The notes under the pieces: generated by a model
What the model saw: only the letters and a program-made list of their open reading frames with translations
The model's database searches: none
What the model was told of the DNA's origin: nothing
Origin: JAIRTY01 sp050257395
Lineage (GTDB): Bacteria > Actinomycetota > Actinomycetes > Streptosporangiales > Streptosporangiaceae
NCBI GenBank assembly: GCA_050257395.1
Contig: JBLMWU010000203.1
Span: forward strand, 1-5,200
Reading direction: 5' to 3'
Length of the DNA: 5,200 nucleotides
Made by a program: the position numbers and the translations under genes
Shown here: positions 5,022 to 5,200 of the stretch, piece after piece
Position numbering within the stretch: position 1 is the stretch's first letter
How the letters are laid out: each line of letters begins with the position of its first letter

Positions 5022-5038
5022 GGGGCGCTAAGGGGCGC
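5022..5038. repeat. Short direct repeat GGGGCGC
   Basis: GGGGCGC at 5022-5028 and 5032-5038, separated by TAA with a 10-base period, in the gap between the FAD oxidase and the 113-aa gene. Its 10-base period places both copies on the same helix face, but it may be chance in GC-rich DNA. Confidence 0.3.
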
Positions 5039-5060
5039 ACCCGGCCCGGGCCGCCCGGGT
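5039..5060 (-). terminator. GC hairpin at the end of the FAD-oxidase gene (weak candidate)
   Basis: ACCCGG (5039-5044) can pair with CCGGGT (5055-5060), or the two CCCGGG palindromes (5045-5050, 5054-5059) can pair with each other. The structure touches the stop codon at 5060-5062, and no T tract follows. Confidence 0.35.
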
Positions 5061-5200
5061 CACGTGCTGGTGAGCGGGTCGACCAGCACGCCGGGATTGA
5101 GGATGCCCCGCGGGTCGAGGGCGGCCTTGGCGGCCCGCAGCGCCGCCGCGAAGGGCTCCGGGCGCTGCCGGTCGTACCAGGGCCGGTGGTCGCGCCCGAC
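5060..5200 (-). CDS. FAD-linked oxidase, C-terminal end (partial, N-terminus beyond right edge)
   Basis: Reading the minus strand from base 5200 in phase gives 46 residues and a TGA stop. It begins VGRDHRPWYDRQRP and ends in AAKAALDPRGILNPGVLVDP. The VGRDH segment followed by a helix and the D-P-x-G-I-L-N-P-G motif is characteristic of the C-terminal FAD-linked oxidase domain (FAD_binding_4/FAD-oxidase_C enzymes such as alkyldihydroxyacetonephosphate synthase-like proteins, D-lactate dehydrogenase and glycolate oxidase subunits). The VGRDH...WY form looks closest to bacterial AGPS-like oxidases, but the substrate cannot be fixed from this fragment. The gene ends 195 bases upstream of the 113-aa gene and is too short for the supplied reading-frame list to have shown it. 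Confidence 0.85.
   Translation of the reverse strand, partial: VGRDHRPWYDRQRPEPFAAALRAAKAALDPRGILNPGVLVDPLTST

Overview
The window is very GC-rich, with G/C-biased third codon positions, short intergenic gaps, purine-rich ribosome-binding sites and GC-rich hairpins that lack a T tract. This points to a high-GC actinomycete. No genus can be named from the sequence alone. There are no rRNA, tRNA, CRISPR, transposase or phage signatures.

Left block (1-2483, all minus strand). An SPFH/stomatin-type protein with a C-terminal double zinc ribbon (1338-2483, YdjI/COG4260-like) is followed by two tandem AIM24-family proteins. The first AIM24 gene is complete (383-1183); the second runs off the left edge (1-374). 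Both AIM24 proteins start with a CxxC...CxxC zinc ribbon and are clearly paralogous. The second AIM24 gene begins 8 bases after the first, and its ribosome-binding site overlaps the stop codon of the first. A large GC hairpin and a 7-bp inverted repeat separate the SPFH gene from the AIM24 pair.

Centre (2484-3749). A relatively AT-richer divergent promoter region of about 246 bp separates the SPFH gene from a plus-strand gene (2730-3749). That gene encodes a 339-residue protein with one N-terminal and two C-terminal zinc ribbons around an unrecognised helical core. It looks leaderless: a TACGAT -10 hexamer lies six bases before the ATG and there is no Shine-Dalgarno. All four proteins of the left and central blocks carry zinc ribbons. 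The set recalls the Bacillus subtilis ydjGHI neighbourhood (zinc-ribbon protein plus SPFH protein, linked to PspA/envelope stress), so a membrane-associated scaffold or stress module is the working inference.

Right block (3750-5200). Convergent GC hairpins close the central gene and an OsmC-family peroxidase-like gene (3934-4449, minus). Upstream of OsmC on the same strand is a 113-residue protein of unknown function (4523-4864). A 16-bp palindrome resembling a DosR/DevR dormancy-regulator box lies about 130 bp upstream of that gene. OsmC plus this site suggests a redox or hypoxia-responsive pair. At the right edge is the C-terminal end of an FAD-linked oxidase (5060-5200, minus).
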